From contig CALDWW010000010.1 in the NCBI GenBank assembly GCA_937924335.1, positions 1 through 64,000 on the forward strand: DNA of 64,000 nt. The letters run 5' to 3'. This stretch comes from an uncultured Gammaproteobacteria bacterium. Lineage in GTDB: Bacteria; Pseudomonadota; Gammaproteobacteria; Steroidobacterales; XN24. A model generated the notes under the pieces. That model was not told the DNA's origin and ran no database searches. It was given only the letters and a program-made list of their open reading frames with translations. The position numbers and the translations under genes are program-made. The stretch's first letter is position 1; the number at the start of each line of letters is the position of its first letter. Positions 20,858-28,851 of this stretch are shown here, one piece after another.

Positions 20858-20895
20858 TCCTCACGTTCCTCGTACGGCCGGAGACGGACGGCGCG

Positions 20896-21483
20896 CTACT
20901 GCTTCAGATATTCCACCAATGGCGTCAGGACTTCCATCCGCTGCACGGGATCGACGAGTTCCAGACACATCTGCTTCTGCTCCAGACTCAGGGGCAGCAC
21001 CTCCGCCAGCCGGCAACCTACCCAGCTGGCGTCCTCGTAACTCTTTTCGATGTAGCGGTAATGGGTCTCGAGGCCGGTGAGAATATTCTGCAGAAGGTGG
21101 ATCAGTGGATGGAACTCATCCGGTACCGACATCGCTACTTCCTGTTCCAGGAAGTCGACGCGCCCGAGATTCAAGCCATCTTCCTGTTGGCGCAGGGAGC
21201 GAAGCAGGAATTTGGTCTCGCCGAGCGCCGTGATCCCGAGCAGACCGTCGTCGAATTGATACCAGTCCACGATCCGGGCGAGGGTGCCCACCTGGTGAAT
21301 CTCTGCGGCATCGGAATCCTCGCCATTGCGGATCGCGACAACCCCGAATCCACGATCCTCCTTGAGGCATTTGCCGATCATGTCCGTATACCGTGTCTCG
21401 AAAATCCGCAGCGGCAAGGGGCCGCCGGGAAACAATACGGTGCGGAGCGGGAACAGCGGAATCTCTACGCTTGAATCGGTCAC
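20896..21483 (-). CDS. LON peptidase substrate-binding domain protein
   Basis: 195 aa with a GTG start; a stand-alone LON N-terminal domain. The typical beginning VEIPLFPLRTVLFPGGPLPLRIFETRY and the downstream GFGVVAIRNGED and VGTLARIVDWYQFDDGLL strands fit the family well. There is no ATPase or protease domain. Such proteins are common in gammaproteobacteria with no firm role. It is separated from ubiX by 18 bases. Confidence 0.9.
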   Translation of the reverse strand: MTDSSVEIPLFPLRTVLFPGGPLPLRIFETRYTDMIGKCLKEDRGFGVVAIRNGEDSDAAEIHQVGTLARIVDWYQFDDGLLGITALGETKFLLRSLRQQEDGLNLGRVDFLEQEVAMSVPDEFHPLIHLLQNILTGLETHYRYIEKSYEDASWVGCRLAEVLPLSLEQKQMCLELVDPVQRMEVLTPLVEYLKQ

Positions 21484-21501
21484 GGCTGATTGCGAGACGA
21501 A

Positions 21502-22137
21502 CTAGATCTCCTCCTTGTCGCTTCCCCAGGGGGGCATGATGGACTGCGGGATGCCGAGATGGTCCAGAATTCGGGCGACCATGAAGTCGATCAGGTCCTG
21601 CACCGATCGCGGGCGATGGTAGAAGCCGGGGGCGGCGGGCATGATGACCGCTCCGGCTCTCGACAGACGCAGCATATTCTCGAGGTGAATCGCGGAGAGT
21701 GGCGTTTCCCTGACCACCAGCAGTGTCGGCTTGCCTTCTTTCAACGCCACATCCGCGGCCCGTTCTATCAGCGATCGGCTTGCGCCCGTTGCCACGGCAG
21801 ACACGGTCGCGGTGGTACAGGGACAGACAACCATGGCATCCGGTGCCGCTGATCCGCTGGCCAGTGGCGCGGTCCACTGATCGCGGCCGTACACGCTGAC
21901 CCGGCCGGTCGCCGTCGCGAATCTCTCGCGTAGCGCTTTCTGCAGCTCCGCTACCCGGCCGGGCAGTGCCAGGTCGGTCTCCATCCCGATCACCACCTGG
22001 GCAGGCTTGGAAACCATGAGAGAAACCTCGCAGCCCGCTTCCAGCAGGCACTCCAGCAGTCGGATGCCGTACTGGATCCCGGACGCGCCCGTCCAGGCGA
22101 GTGCGATGTTCTTCGGCTGTCGTTCCGGCTGACTCAC
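21502..22137 (-). CDS. ubiX: Flavin prenyltransferase UbiX
   Basis: Makes prenylated FMN, the cofactor of UbiD-type decarboxylases, for ubiquinone synthesis. The GTG start overlaps the mpl stop (GTGA), giving 211 aa. Motifs: IALAWTGASGIQYGIRLLE, the VVCPCTTATVSAVATGAS segment, and LLVVRETPLSAIHLENMLRLS followed by GAVIMPAAPGFYHRP. Many homologues start with fewer residues; SQPERQPKN before the first strand could be a natural tail. No ubiD lies in this window. Confidence 0.95.
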   Translation of the reverse strand: MSQPERQPKNIALAWTGASGIQYGIRLLECLLEAGCEVSLMVSKPAQVVIGMETDLALPGRVAELQKALRERFATATGRVSVYGRDQWTAPLASGSAAPDAMVVCPCTTATVSAVATGASRSLIERAADVALKEGKPTLLVVRETPLSAIHLENMLRLSRAGAVIMPAAPGFYHRPRSVQDLIDFMVARILDHLGIPQSIMPPWGSDKEEI

Positions 22138-23504
22138 GACTCGTCTCTTGCTTGGAGTGCATCCAGCAGTCGCTCGTGGATGCCTCCGAATCCGCCGTTG
22201 CTCATGATGACCACATGATCCCCGCAGCGGAGCTCGGAGACAAGACGCGCCAGGAGATCGTCGATGTCGTCCGTCACCGCGGCCGCCGGATCCATGTTCC
22301 CGGCCACGGCCTGCAGATCCCAGGCAAGGTCCGGTGGCCTGAACAGATAGACCCGGTCCGCGCCGGAGAACGCCGTCTGCAGTGCGCCCGTGTGAACACC
22401 CATCCGCATGGTGTTGGATCGCGGCTCGAACACGGCGATCAGGCGGCCCGTCCTCGTCACGGACGACGCCCCCTCTATCGTCGCCAAGATCTCCGTCGGA
22501 TGATGGGCGAAGTCGTCGAAGACCGTCACGCCGGCCTGCTTGCCGCGCAGCTCCATGCGGCGGCGGACTCCCTTGAAACGCCCCAGCGCCTCGATACCCG
22601 ACTGCAGTGGGACCCCGGCGTGGCGCGCGGCCAGGAGCGATGCCAAGGCATTGAGCTGATTGTGCCTGCCCGGCAGGCTCCAGGTGACGCTGCCGCGCTG
22701 GACATCGGCCTGCAGGATGTCGAAGTCCGTCCCGGCCCCGGAGGAAGGAATCTGCCAGTCCCCCTGCCCTCCCGACTCTGAAAACGTCTCGGTCGGCGTC
22801 CAGCATCCTCTTTGGAGGACGTCGCCGAGATTCTCGTCCGCGGCATTCAGGATCACCCGTCCCGACCCGGGTACTGTGCGCATCAGGTGATGAAACTGGA
22901 CCTTGATGGACTCGAGATCCGGGAAGATGTCGGCATGATCGAACTCCAGGTTGTTCAGGATCAGGGTCCGCGGTCGGTAGTGCACGAACTTGGAGCGCTT
23001 GTCGAAGAACGCCGTGTCGTACTCGTCCGCCTCCACGACGAAAAATCGACCGCCGCCGAGCCTTGCCGAGGTACCGAAATTGGCGGGTACGCCGCCGATG
23101 AGGAACCCAGGATCGAGACCGGCATCCTCGAGGATCCATGCCAGGATGCTCGAAACCGTGGTCTTACCGTGAGTGCCGGCGACCGCCATCACCCAGCGAT
23201 CCGACAGCACGTGGCGAGCCAGCCAGTCTGGCCCTGAGAAATACGGCAATCCTGCGTCCAGCATCGCCTCGACGACCGGCATGCCCCGGGTCATGACGTT
23301 GCCGACGACCACGCAATCCGGCGCGGGATCCAGCTGGGCTGCCTCATAACCCTCGACGATGTCTATCCCCAGCGACTGGAGTTGCGTGCTCATCGGCGGA
23401 TAGACCCCGCGATCCGATCCCGTGACCCGATGACCGGCGGCCCGGGCCAGGGCGGCGACGCCGCCCATGAAAGTGCCACAGATGCCGAGGATATGGACGT
23501 GCAC
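22134..23504 (-). CDS. mpl: UDP-N-acetylmuramate:L-alanyl-gamma-D-glutamyl-meso-diaminopimelate ligase
   Basis: Recycles murein tripeptide by joining it to UDP-MurNAc. The GTG start gives VHVHILGICGTFMGG, lining up with the E. coli protein, and a length of 456 aa, equal to the family. Motifs: GSDRGVYPPMSTQL, the P-loop VAGTHGKTTVSSILAWI, VVEADEYDTAF and LNNLEFDHADIFP. The stop overlaps the ubiX start, and the start is one base after the stop of the membrane-protein gene. Confidence 0.97.
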   Translation of the reverse strand: MHVHILGICGTFMGGVAALARAAGHRVTGSDRGVYPPMSTQLQSLGIDIVEGYEAAQLDPAPDCVVVGNVMTRGMPVVEAMLDAGLPYFSGPDWLARHVLSDRWVMAVAGTHGKTTVSSILAWILEDAGLDPGFLIGGVPANFGTSARLGGGRFFVVEADEYDTAFFDKRSKFVHYRPRTLILNNLEFDHADIFPDLESIKVQFHHLMRTVPGSGRVILNAADENLGDVLQRGCWTPTETFSESGGQGDWQIPSSGAGTDFDILQADVQRGSVTWSLPGRHNQLNALASLLAARHAGVPLQSGIEALGRFKGVRRRMELRGKQAGVTVFDDFAHHPTEILATIEGASSVTRTGRLIAVFEPRSNTMRMGVHTGALQTAFSGADRVYLFRPPDLAWDLQAVAGNMDPAAAVTDDIDDLLARLVSELRCGDHVVIMSNGGFGGIHERLLDALQARDES

Positions 23505-23505
23505 T

Positions 23506-24024
23506 TCAGGCCTCCGCGGGAAACAGGTAAGCGAATGTGGCGACGTTGAGGATGAAGTAGGCGGCCCCCAGTACCAGTCCACCCACGTAGGGAATCTCGA
23601 GCGCGCGATGCAGGATATGCCCGGTCACCGCAATCGACCACAGCACTACGAGATACAGACCGGCGACGGGCAGGCCGCTGCCGATATCGTTCGCGTCGTC
23701 CCATCGCAGCCACACGGACAAGGGCAGCGCGATCAACGCCAGCAGTGCCCCCGTACCCAGCAGAGCCGTCAAGGTCTGGCCCAGGCGAGCGGCCTTGCCA
23801 TACAACACCAGCAGCAAGGTGATAAATGCCACGAGAAGGCCCAGGTCGGCCGCTAGCTGGAGAAACGCGTCGCTGGGATTCCGTGCATAGAGCGATACTG
23901 AAATCACGCCGGTGGCCAGGTAGGCCGCGGCGGCGAACCCGAGCAGGAAGCGCGAGGCGGGGAGATCCTCCGGCCCCAGTCTGAGAATGGCGATATCGTA
24001 GAACGCCCGGACGAGTTGCAGCAT
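23506..24024 (-). CDS. Small integral membrane protein next to mpl-ubiX, function unknown
   Basis: 172 aa from the ATG giving MLQLVRAFYDIAILRLGPEDLP. Four hydrophobic helices are visible, about residues 25-45, 57-77, 85-108 and 120-165 (the last likely two). Similar small membrane proteins with the GPEDLPAS opening sit beside mpl in other gammaproteobacteria, so this is a conserved but uncharacterised gene. The upstream in-frame extension (back to 24357) overlaps the divergent rnd gene and is not taken as coding. Confidence 0.72.
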   Translation of the reverse strand: MLQLVRAFYDIAILRLGPEDLPASRFLLGFAAAAYLATGVISVSLYARNPSDAFLQLAADLGLLVAFITLLLVLYGKAARLGQTLTALLGTGALLALIALPLSVWLRWDDANDIGSGLPVAGLYLVVLWSIAVTGHILHRALEIPYVGGLVLGAAYFILNVATFAYLFPAEA

Positions 24025-24114
24025 GGCCACGGATTCAGCGTGCAGGAGACTCGCATCATAACCGCAGTGAAGTCTGGCGGCATGGGCGATTGTCCGATCT
24101 GAGATAATGACCCG

Positions 24115-25212
24115 ATGGAGCGGATAGAAGTTATTGATACACCGGCTGATCTCGAGACCCTCGCAAGGGAGCTCGACGGCACACCCGTGATCGCGGTGGA
24201 TACCGAATTCATCCGCGAGCGGACCTATTATCCGCGTGGCTGCCTGCTGCAACTCGCCTGGGGAGAGCAGATCGCGTGCGTCGATCTGCTTGCGCTGGGC
24301 GGGATAGGCGCTTTGTCGCGGCTGTTCTTCGACAGCCAGTCGTTGAAAGTCTTCCACGCGGCCCGCCAGGATCTCGAGCTCTTCTACGCGATGGACGGGC
24401 GGGTGCCGTCGCCGGTCACTGACACGCAGATCGCGGGCGCGTTACTGGGCTATCCGGACCAGTCGGGTTACGCCACGCTGGTGGAGGCGACGCTGGGCGT
24501 ACAGCTTGACAAGCAACATGCCAGGACGGACTGGAGTCGCCGCCCTCTTTCGGATGCGCAGCTGCAATACGCGGTAGACGACGTGCGCTACCTCCTGCAG
24601 ATGCATCGATTGCTGGAACAGGACCTGATGTCGAAAGGCAGGCAGGAATGGGCGAGGGATCTCTACGAATCGCTGTGCCAGCCTGCGCTGTACGCGCCGG
24701 ATCCCGGATCGGCATGGCGGCGGGTCAAGAACTGGGCGCAGCTCGGCGGCCCGCCACTCGCTCGCCTCCAGGCGCTCGCCGCGTGGCGGGAAGATCTCGC
24801 GGTCGAGCGCGATCGACCGCGTCGCTGGATACTCAGCGACGAGGCACTGATCCACCTCGCCCGCCACAACCCGGCGACAACGGACGCGGTCGGAAACTCT
24901 GGCTTGCCGGCCGCGGTGGTGCGGCGCCATGCCGCGACGATCGTCGCTCTGCTGGCCACCGTTGATGAAGATGCGGCCCCTGTGGACGTGCCGAACACCG
25001 ACCGCCTGACGCGCGGCCAGACCGGCCTGGCACGCCGGCTTGCCGCGCAGCTGGATGAAGTTGCCGAAGACCAGAAGGTGGCCGCGGCAGTACTGGCAAC
25101 GCGCAGCGATCTCCGCGACCTGGTTCGCGGGCGCCGGGACCTCGCCGTGCTCACCGGCTGGCGCCTGGAGCTGGTCGGCCGGCAGCTTCTCGGGATCCTC
25201 GATTCCGGCTAA
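24115..25212 (+). CDS. rnd: Ribonuclease D
   Basis: 3'-5' exoribonuclease trimming tRNA and other RNA precursors. 365 aa, with the DEDDy exonuclease residues visible: AVDTEF, VFHAARQDLELFY, and DTQIAGALLGYP with the terminal YAVDDVRYLLQ. The HRDC domain follows near residues 210-290. A shorter C-terminal stretch rich in Arg/Ala completes the protein. Convergent with adk, which begins to be read from the other strand five bases after the stop. Confidence 0.95.
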   Translation: MERIEVIDTPADLETLARELDGTPVIAVDTEFIRERTYYPRGCLLQLAWGEQIACVDLLALGGIGALSRLFFDSQSLKVFHAARQDLELFYAMDGRVPSPVTDTQIAGALLGYPDQSGYATLVEATLGVQLDKQHARTDWSRRPLSDAQLQYAVDDVRYLLQMHRLLEQDLMSKGRQEWARDLYESLCQPALYAPDPGSAWRRVKNWAQLGGPPLARLQALAAWREDLAVERDRPRRWILSDEALIHLARHNPATTDAVGNSGLPAAVVRRHAATIVALLATVDEDAAPVDVPNTDRLTRGQTGLARRLAAQLDEVAEDQKVAAAVLATRSDLRDLVRGRRDLAVLTGWRLELVGRQLLGILDSG

Positions 25213-25217
25213 CCCGA

Positions 25218-25877
25218 TCAGCTCTCCGGCAACTCCGACTCCAGCGCGGACAACAGCCGGGCGTAAACCGTGTCGATCTCGCCCTCCGCCGGTACGACTT
25301 TCAGCTTGTCACGGCTCTCGTAGAAGGCCACGAGCGGAGACGTCTGCGCTTCGTACACCTTGAGCCGCTGGGTGATGGTCTCTTCATTGTCGTCCGCACG
25401 ATGGACCAGTTTGCCGGCACACTTGTCACAGACCCCATCAGTCTCCGGCGGGAAGAAATAGACATTGAAGACCCGACCACACTCGCCGCAGGTCCGTCGT
25501 CCGGTCAGGCGCTTGAGAAGCACATCGAAGTCCACGTCCATGAGCACCGCCGAATCCAGGGGTGCGTTCAGAGACAGCAGCAGGCCGTCGAGAGCCTCGG
25601 CCTGGGCGACGTTGCGTGGAAAACCGTCGAGGATGAACCCACGCTCGGCATCGGGCTGCGCCAGCCGCTCCTCGATCATGCCGAGGACGATATCGTCCGA
25701 TACCAGTTCACCGGCGTCCATCGCCGCCTTGGCACGTTGCCCCAGCTCGCTACCGGCGGCCACGGCCGCGCGCAGCAGATCCCCGGTCGAGACCTGTGGG
25801 ATGCGGAACTGGCTCACCAGTTTCTGTGCCTGGGTCCCTTTCCCCGAACCCGGCGCGCCAAGCAGAATTATTCTCAT
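25218..25877 (-). CDS. adk: Adenylate kinase with zinc-type LID
   Basis: AMP + ATP to two ADP. 219 aa with the P-loop LLGAPGSGKGTQAQKL, the NMP domain VSTGDLLRAA and the DGFPRNVAQAEAL segment. The LID (about residues 125-160) has four cysteines in a C-x2-C-x16-C-x2-C arrangement (RRTCGECGRVF, GVCDKCAG). That is the zinc-bound form typical of Gram-positives; E. coli Adk lacks these cysteines. AAGGGG precedes the ATG. It is divergent from the pfp gene. Confidence 0.97.
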   Translation of the reverse strand: MRIILLGAPGSGKGTQAQKLVSQFRIPQVSTGDLLRAAVAAGSELGQRAKAAMDAGELVSDDIVLGMIEERLAQPDAERGFILDGFPRNVAQAEALDGLLLSLNAPLDSAVLMDVDFDVLLKRLTGRRTCGECGRVFNVYFFPPETDGVCDKCAGKLVHRADDNEETITQRLKVYEAQTSPLVAFYESRDKLKVVPAEGEIDTVYARLLSALESELPES

Positions 25878-26053
25878 CTCGATCCCCTTTGCTCGTTGCA
25901 GAACGGGCCGGCGGCGACTATTAATTGTATGCCGGTCTTGCCCCGGATCGATGAAGGCTAGCCGCGGAAAGACGGCCGGTCAAACCGGGTGACCGGCCCG
26001 CTCGAGTTACGTTATTCTGTCGACCCTCCCCGACCAGCCCAACAGGGATCGTA

Positions 26054-27322
26054 ATGCCGAAAAGAAACCTCTTCTACGCCCAGTCCGGCGGTGTGACAGC
26101 AGTGATCAACGCCACCGCGTGCGGTGTCATCGAAACCGCCAGAAAACACAGGAATCGCATCGGCAAGATCTTTGCGGGACACCAGGGCATCGTCGGCGCC
26201 CTGACCGAGGACATTATCGATACCGGCCATGAGTCCCCTTCCGCTATTGCGGCTTTGCGCCATACGCCGGGCGGCGCTTTCGGATCATCACGCTACAAGC
26301 TCAGGGGTTTGCACGAGAACGAGGCGGAGTACGAGCGCCTGATCCGGGTTTTCGAAGCCCACGACATCGGCTATTTCGTCTACAACGGCGGCAATGACTC
26401 CATGGACACGGCCTGGAAGGTGTCACAGATCGGCGAAAAAATGGGCTACCCCATAACGTGCGTCGGCGTGCCCAAGACCGTGGACAATGATCTCGTCGGC
26501 ACCGATAACTGCCCCGGATTCGGCTCCGTGGCCAAGTATGTCGCCACCTCGACGCGCGAGGCCGCCATCGATGTGCTGTCCATGAAACAGACCAAGGTGT
26601 TCATCATGGAGGTCATGGGGCGCCATGCCGGCTGGATCGCCGCCTCCGGTGGCCTCGCGGGGATCAGGAAGCACGAGCCGCCGCACGCCATCCTGTTCCC
26701 CGAGATCCCTCTTGACGAGGTCGCGCTGATTGCAAGGGTCAAGGAGTGCGTCAAACGCTACGACAATTGCGTGATCGTCGCTTCGGAGGGCGTCCGTTGG
26801 CCCAGCGGCCAGTTCGTCGGCCGCGCCGGCGTCGGCCGGACAGACGCCTTCGGACATACCCAACTCGGAGGCGTTGCACCGGTACTCGCCAACATCATCG
26901 GCCACCGTACCGGCTTCAAGTACCACTACGCGGTGGTCGACTATCTGCAACGCTCGGCGCGTCACATCGCTTCCAAGACAGACGTCGATCAGGCCTATGC
27001 CGTCGGCGAGAAGGCGGTGAATCTGGCGCTTGCCGGAGAGCATGCAGTCATGGCGACGATCGTGCGCAAATCGGACAAACCCTACCGCTGGACGGTGGGC
27101 ACGATAGAGCTTCGCAAGGTGGCTAACAAGGAAAAGAAATTGCCGCGCAGGTTTGTCACCAGAGACGGATTCCACATCACCGCGGCCTGCCGGCGTTACC
27201 TGTCGCCGCTGATCCAGGGCGAAGACCCGCCGCCTTTCAGGAACGGGCTGCCCGACTACGTGACCCTGAAGAATGTTCGTGTCCGCAGGCGCCTCAAGAA
27301 GAGGTTCGACGTTGCGGAGTGA
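26054..27322 (+). CDS. pfp: 6-phosphofructokinase, probably pyrophosphate-dependent
   Basis: 422 aa, longer than E. coli PfkA (320 aa). The phosphate-donor loop is NGGNDSMDT: ATP enzymes have GGDGS, PPi enzymes GGDDS, so this Asn variant retains the PPi-type Asp in second position. Residues VGVPKTVDNDL carry the Lys seen in PPi-dependent forms where ATP forms have Gly. FIMEVMGRHAGWIAA and the start FYAQSGGVTAVINA are also clear. The reaction is reversible with PPi, so one enzyme could serve both glycolysis and gluconeogenesis. No ATP-type pfkA is in the window. An XF0274-like subgroup is my best guess for placement. Confidence 0.9.
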   Translation: MPKRNLFYAQSGGVTAVINATACGVIETARKHRNRIGKIFAGHQGIVGALTEDIIDTGHESPSAIAALRHTPGGAFGSSRYKLRGLHENEAEYERLIRVFEAHDIGYFVYNGGNDSMDTAWKVSQIGEKMGYPITCVGVPKTVDNDLVGTDNCPGFGSVAKYVATSTREAAIDVLSMKQTKVFIMEVMGRHAGWIAASGGLAGIRKHEPPHAILFPEIPLDEVALIARVKECVKRYDNCVIVASEGVRWPSGQFVGRAGVGRTDAFGHTQLGGVAPVLANIIGHRTGFKYHYAVVDYLQRSARHIASKTDVDQAYAVGEKAVNLALAGEHAVMATIVRKSDKPYRWTVGTIELRKVANKEKKLPRRFVTRDGFHITAACRRYLSPLIQGEDPPPFRNGLPDYVTLKNVRVRRRLKKRFDVAE

Positions 27323-27341
27323 CGCACCCCGGCGGGTGCGT
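27322..27341 (+). terminator. Strong hairpin at the pfp stop, possible weak terminator
   Basis: Eight-base perfect stem (27322-27329 with 27334-27341) round a CGGC loop, beginning on the last base of the pfp stop codon. There is no U-run after it, so it may act as an mRNA 3'-end stabiliser or Rho-associated element rather than a classical terminator. Confidence 0.35.
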
Positions 27342-27425
27342 GGTAGCCTCTGGTCACCGGCAGCTGACCGCCCCATGGAGGGTCTGCTGCAAGCTAGGTA
27401 AGCCAGCCGAATCGGGGAGACAGCG

Positions 27426-28769
27426 ATGCGCGAAGCTCTGACCGAATTCGATCGCAGTCAAGAGACGGACAGCATGACGGGGCTACCCGGACGCTCGGCT
27501 CTCATCCGGCTCGCCCAGTCAGTGCTCGCCCGCGATCAGGGTGCGACGACTATGTCCGCCTTCATGATCGTGGAATTCGCGGCTATCCGACACGTCTTCC
27601 AGAACGCGGGATTCCGCGAGGGCGAAGAGATCCTGCGCGCTGCCGGCGACCGGATACGGGGGTGCATCGGCGAGCAGGGGCGACTGGGCTGGAATTTCAA
27701 TCAGTTCGTCGTCATCGCCTGGGATCTTGCCGACGAGAACACCGCTGTGAACCTTGCCGAGCGGATCGTGGCCGTCCTGCAGCAACCCTTCGAGACCGAT
27801 GGACACCTCTTCTACCTCTACTCGAACGTGGGCATCAGCCTGCACCCACGACAGGACTCGGACGGCGATGATGTCGCGATAGTCGCCCGCCAGGTCAATC
27901 TTGCGACTCCGCGAGAAGCTGACGGTTGCCGCAACGAAGTCCGCGTCTTCGATGAACAGCTCGCGGCGGACATCAGCCGCCGGAGCACGATGGACCGGGA
28001 GCTGCGGACGGCGGTCTCACGCGATGAGCTATCTCTTCTCTATCAGCCGCGGGTGCAGATCGAGAGCGGCAAGATTGTCGGGGCCGAGGCGCTGCTCAGG
28101 TGGGACAACCGCGAACTCGGCCAGGTGTCACCAGAGGAGTTCGCTCCCTTGTCCGAGAGGACCGGACACATCTTCGAGCTGACCGACTGGACGCTGATCC
28201 AGGCCTGCCGGGAAGCGCTGCATTGGCAGCAGTACTCCGACAACCCGATACGGGTCGGGATCAACTTTTCGGCACTGATGTTCGACCGCCCGGCCTTGCA
28301 TGAGACGGTCCGTGAAGCGATTGAGCAGACCGGACTGCCGCCCGAGTGTCTCGAGATCGAAATCACGGAGAATGCTTTCCTGGAGAGGAAAGGCGGCACC
28401 GTGAAGACGCTGGAGCAGATCAAGTCGCTGGGCGTGAAAATCTCACTGGATGACTTCGGGACCGGGTTCTCCGCCATGAGTTACCTGGGCCGGTTCCCGC
28501 TGGATTGTCTCAAGATCGACCGCGCTTTCGTCAAGGATCTGCCAGGATCTGGAATAGCCAACGGCATCGCCAAGTCGGTGGCAATGCTGGCCAGCGCCTG
28601 CGGCCTGGATTCGGTGGCCGAGGGCATGGAGACCCAGGATCAGGTGATCGCGCTGCGAGTCCTCGGATGCCAGTTTGCCCAGGGCTACTACTTCAGTCCC
28701 CCGGTTCCGGGGGAGAAGATCCGTGAACTGCTACGCGACGGCCGCGGGCTGCCTGAATCGGCCGGCTGA
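27426..28769 (+). CDS. Cyclic-di-GMP phosphodiesterase: degenerate GGDEF plus EAL
   Basis: 447 aa, no membrane segment or signal peptide. The N-terminal half (about residues 15-165) has the GGDEF fold opening DSMTGLPGRSALIRLAQ, but the catalytic GGDEF is replaced by WNFNQF, so cyclase activity is not expected. The EAL domain (about 185-440) keeps the catalytic elements: GAEALLRW, INFSAL, EIEITENAF, LDDFGTGFSAMSYL, LKIDRAFVK, VAEGMET and FAQGYYFSPP. The protein should degrade c-di-GMP, possibly with the GGDEF relic acting as a GTP or ligand sensor. GGGGAG lies eight bases before the start. Confidence 0.92.
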   Translation: MREALTEFDRSQETDSMTGLPGRSALIRLAQSVLARDQGATTMSAFMIVEFAAIRHVFQNAGFREGEEILRAAGDRIRGCIGEQGRLGWNFNQFVVIAWDLADENTAVNLAERIVAVLQQPFETDGHLFYLYSNVGISLHPRQDSDGDDVAIVARQVNLATPREADGCRNEVRVFDEQLAADISRRSTMDRELRTAVSRDELSLLYQPRVQIESGKIVGAEALLRWDNRELGQVSPEEFAPLSERTGHIFELTDWTLIQACREALHWQQYSDNPIRVGINFSALMFDRPALHETVREAIEQTGLPPECLEIEITENAFLERKGGTVKTLEQIKSLGVKISLDDFGTGFSAMSYLGRFPLDCLKIDRAFVKDLPGSGIANGIAKSVAMLASACGLDSVAEGMETQDQVIALRVLGCQFAQGYYFSPPVPGEKIRELLRDGRGLPESAG

Positions 28770-28801
28770 TCTGCCGCCAGCGACGGTCACTGACGAAAGA
28801 G

Positions 28802-28824
28802 AAAGGGGGCGAAACGCCCCCTTT
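28802..28824. terminator. Bidirectional terminator between convergent genes
   Basis: A 10-bp inverted repeat (28802-28811 and 28815-28824) with a 3-base loop. On the minus strand it is followed by a pyrimidine-rich CTTTCTCTTTC stretch, so it works best for hppA; on the plus strand it can stop EAL-gene transcripts. Confidence 0.72.
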
Positions 28825-28851
28825 GACTCCAGGCCCTCGCGGAACTGTCGA

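Noticed and set aside
22134..23139. Upstream extension of ubiX into a 545-codon frame
   Set aside because: The extension lies inside mpl on the same strand in another frame; the GTG overlapping the mpl stop gives the normal UbiX length.
24025..24357. N-terminal extension of the small membrane protein
   Set aside because: It would overlap the start of divergent rnd by over 240 bases and adds a soluble region with no family match.
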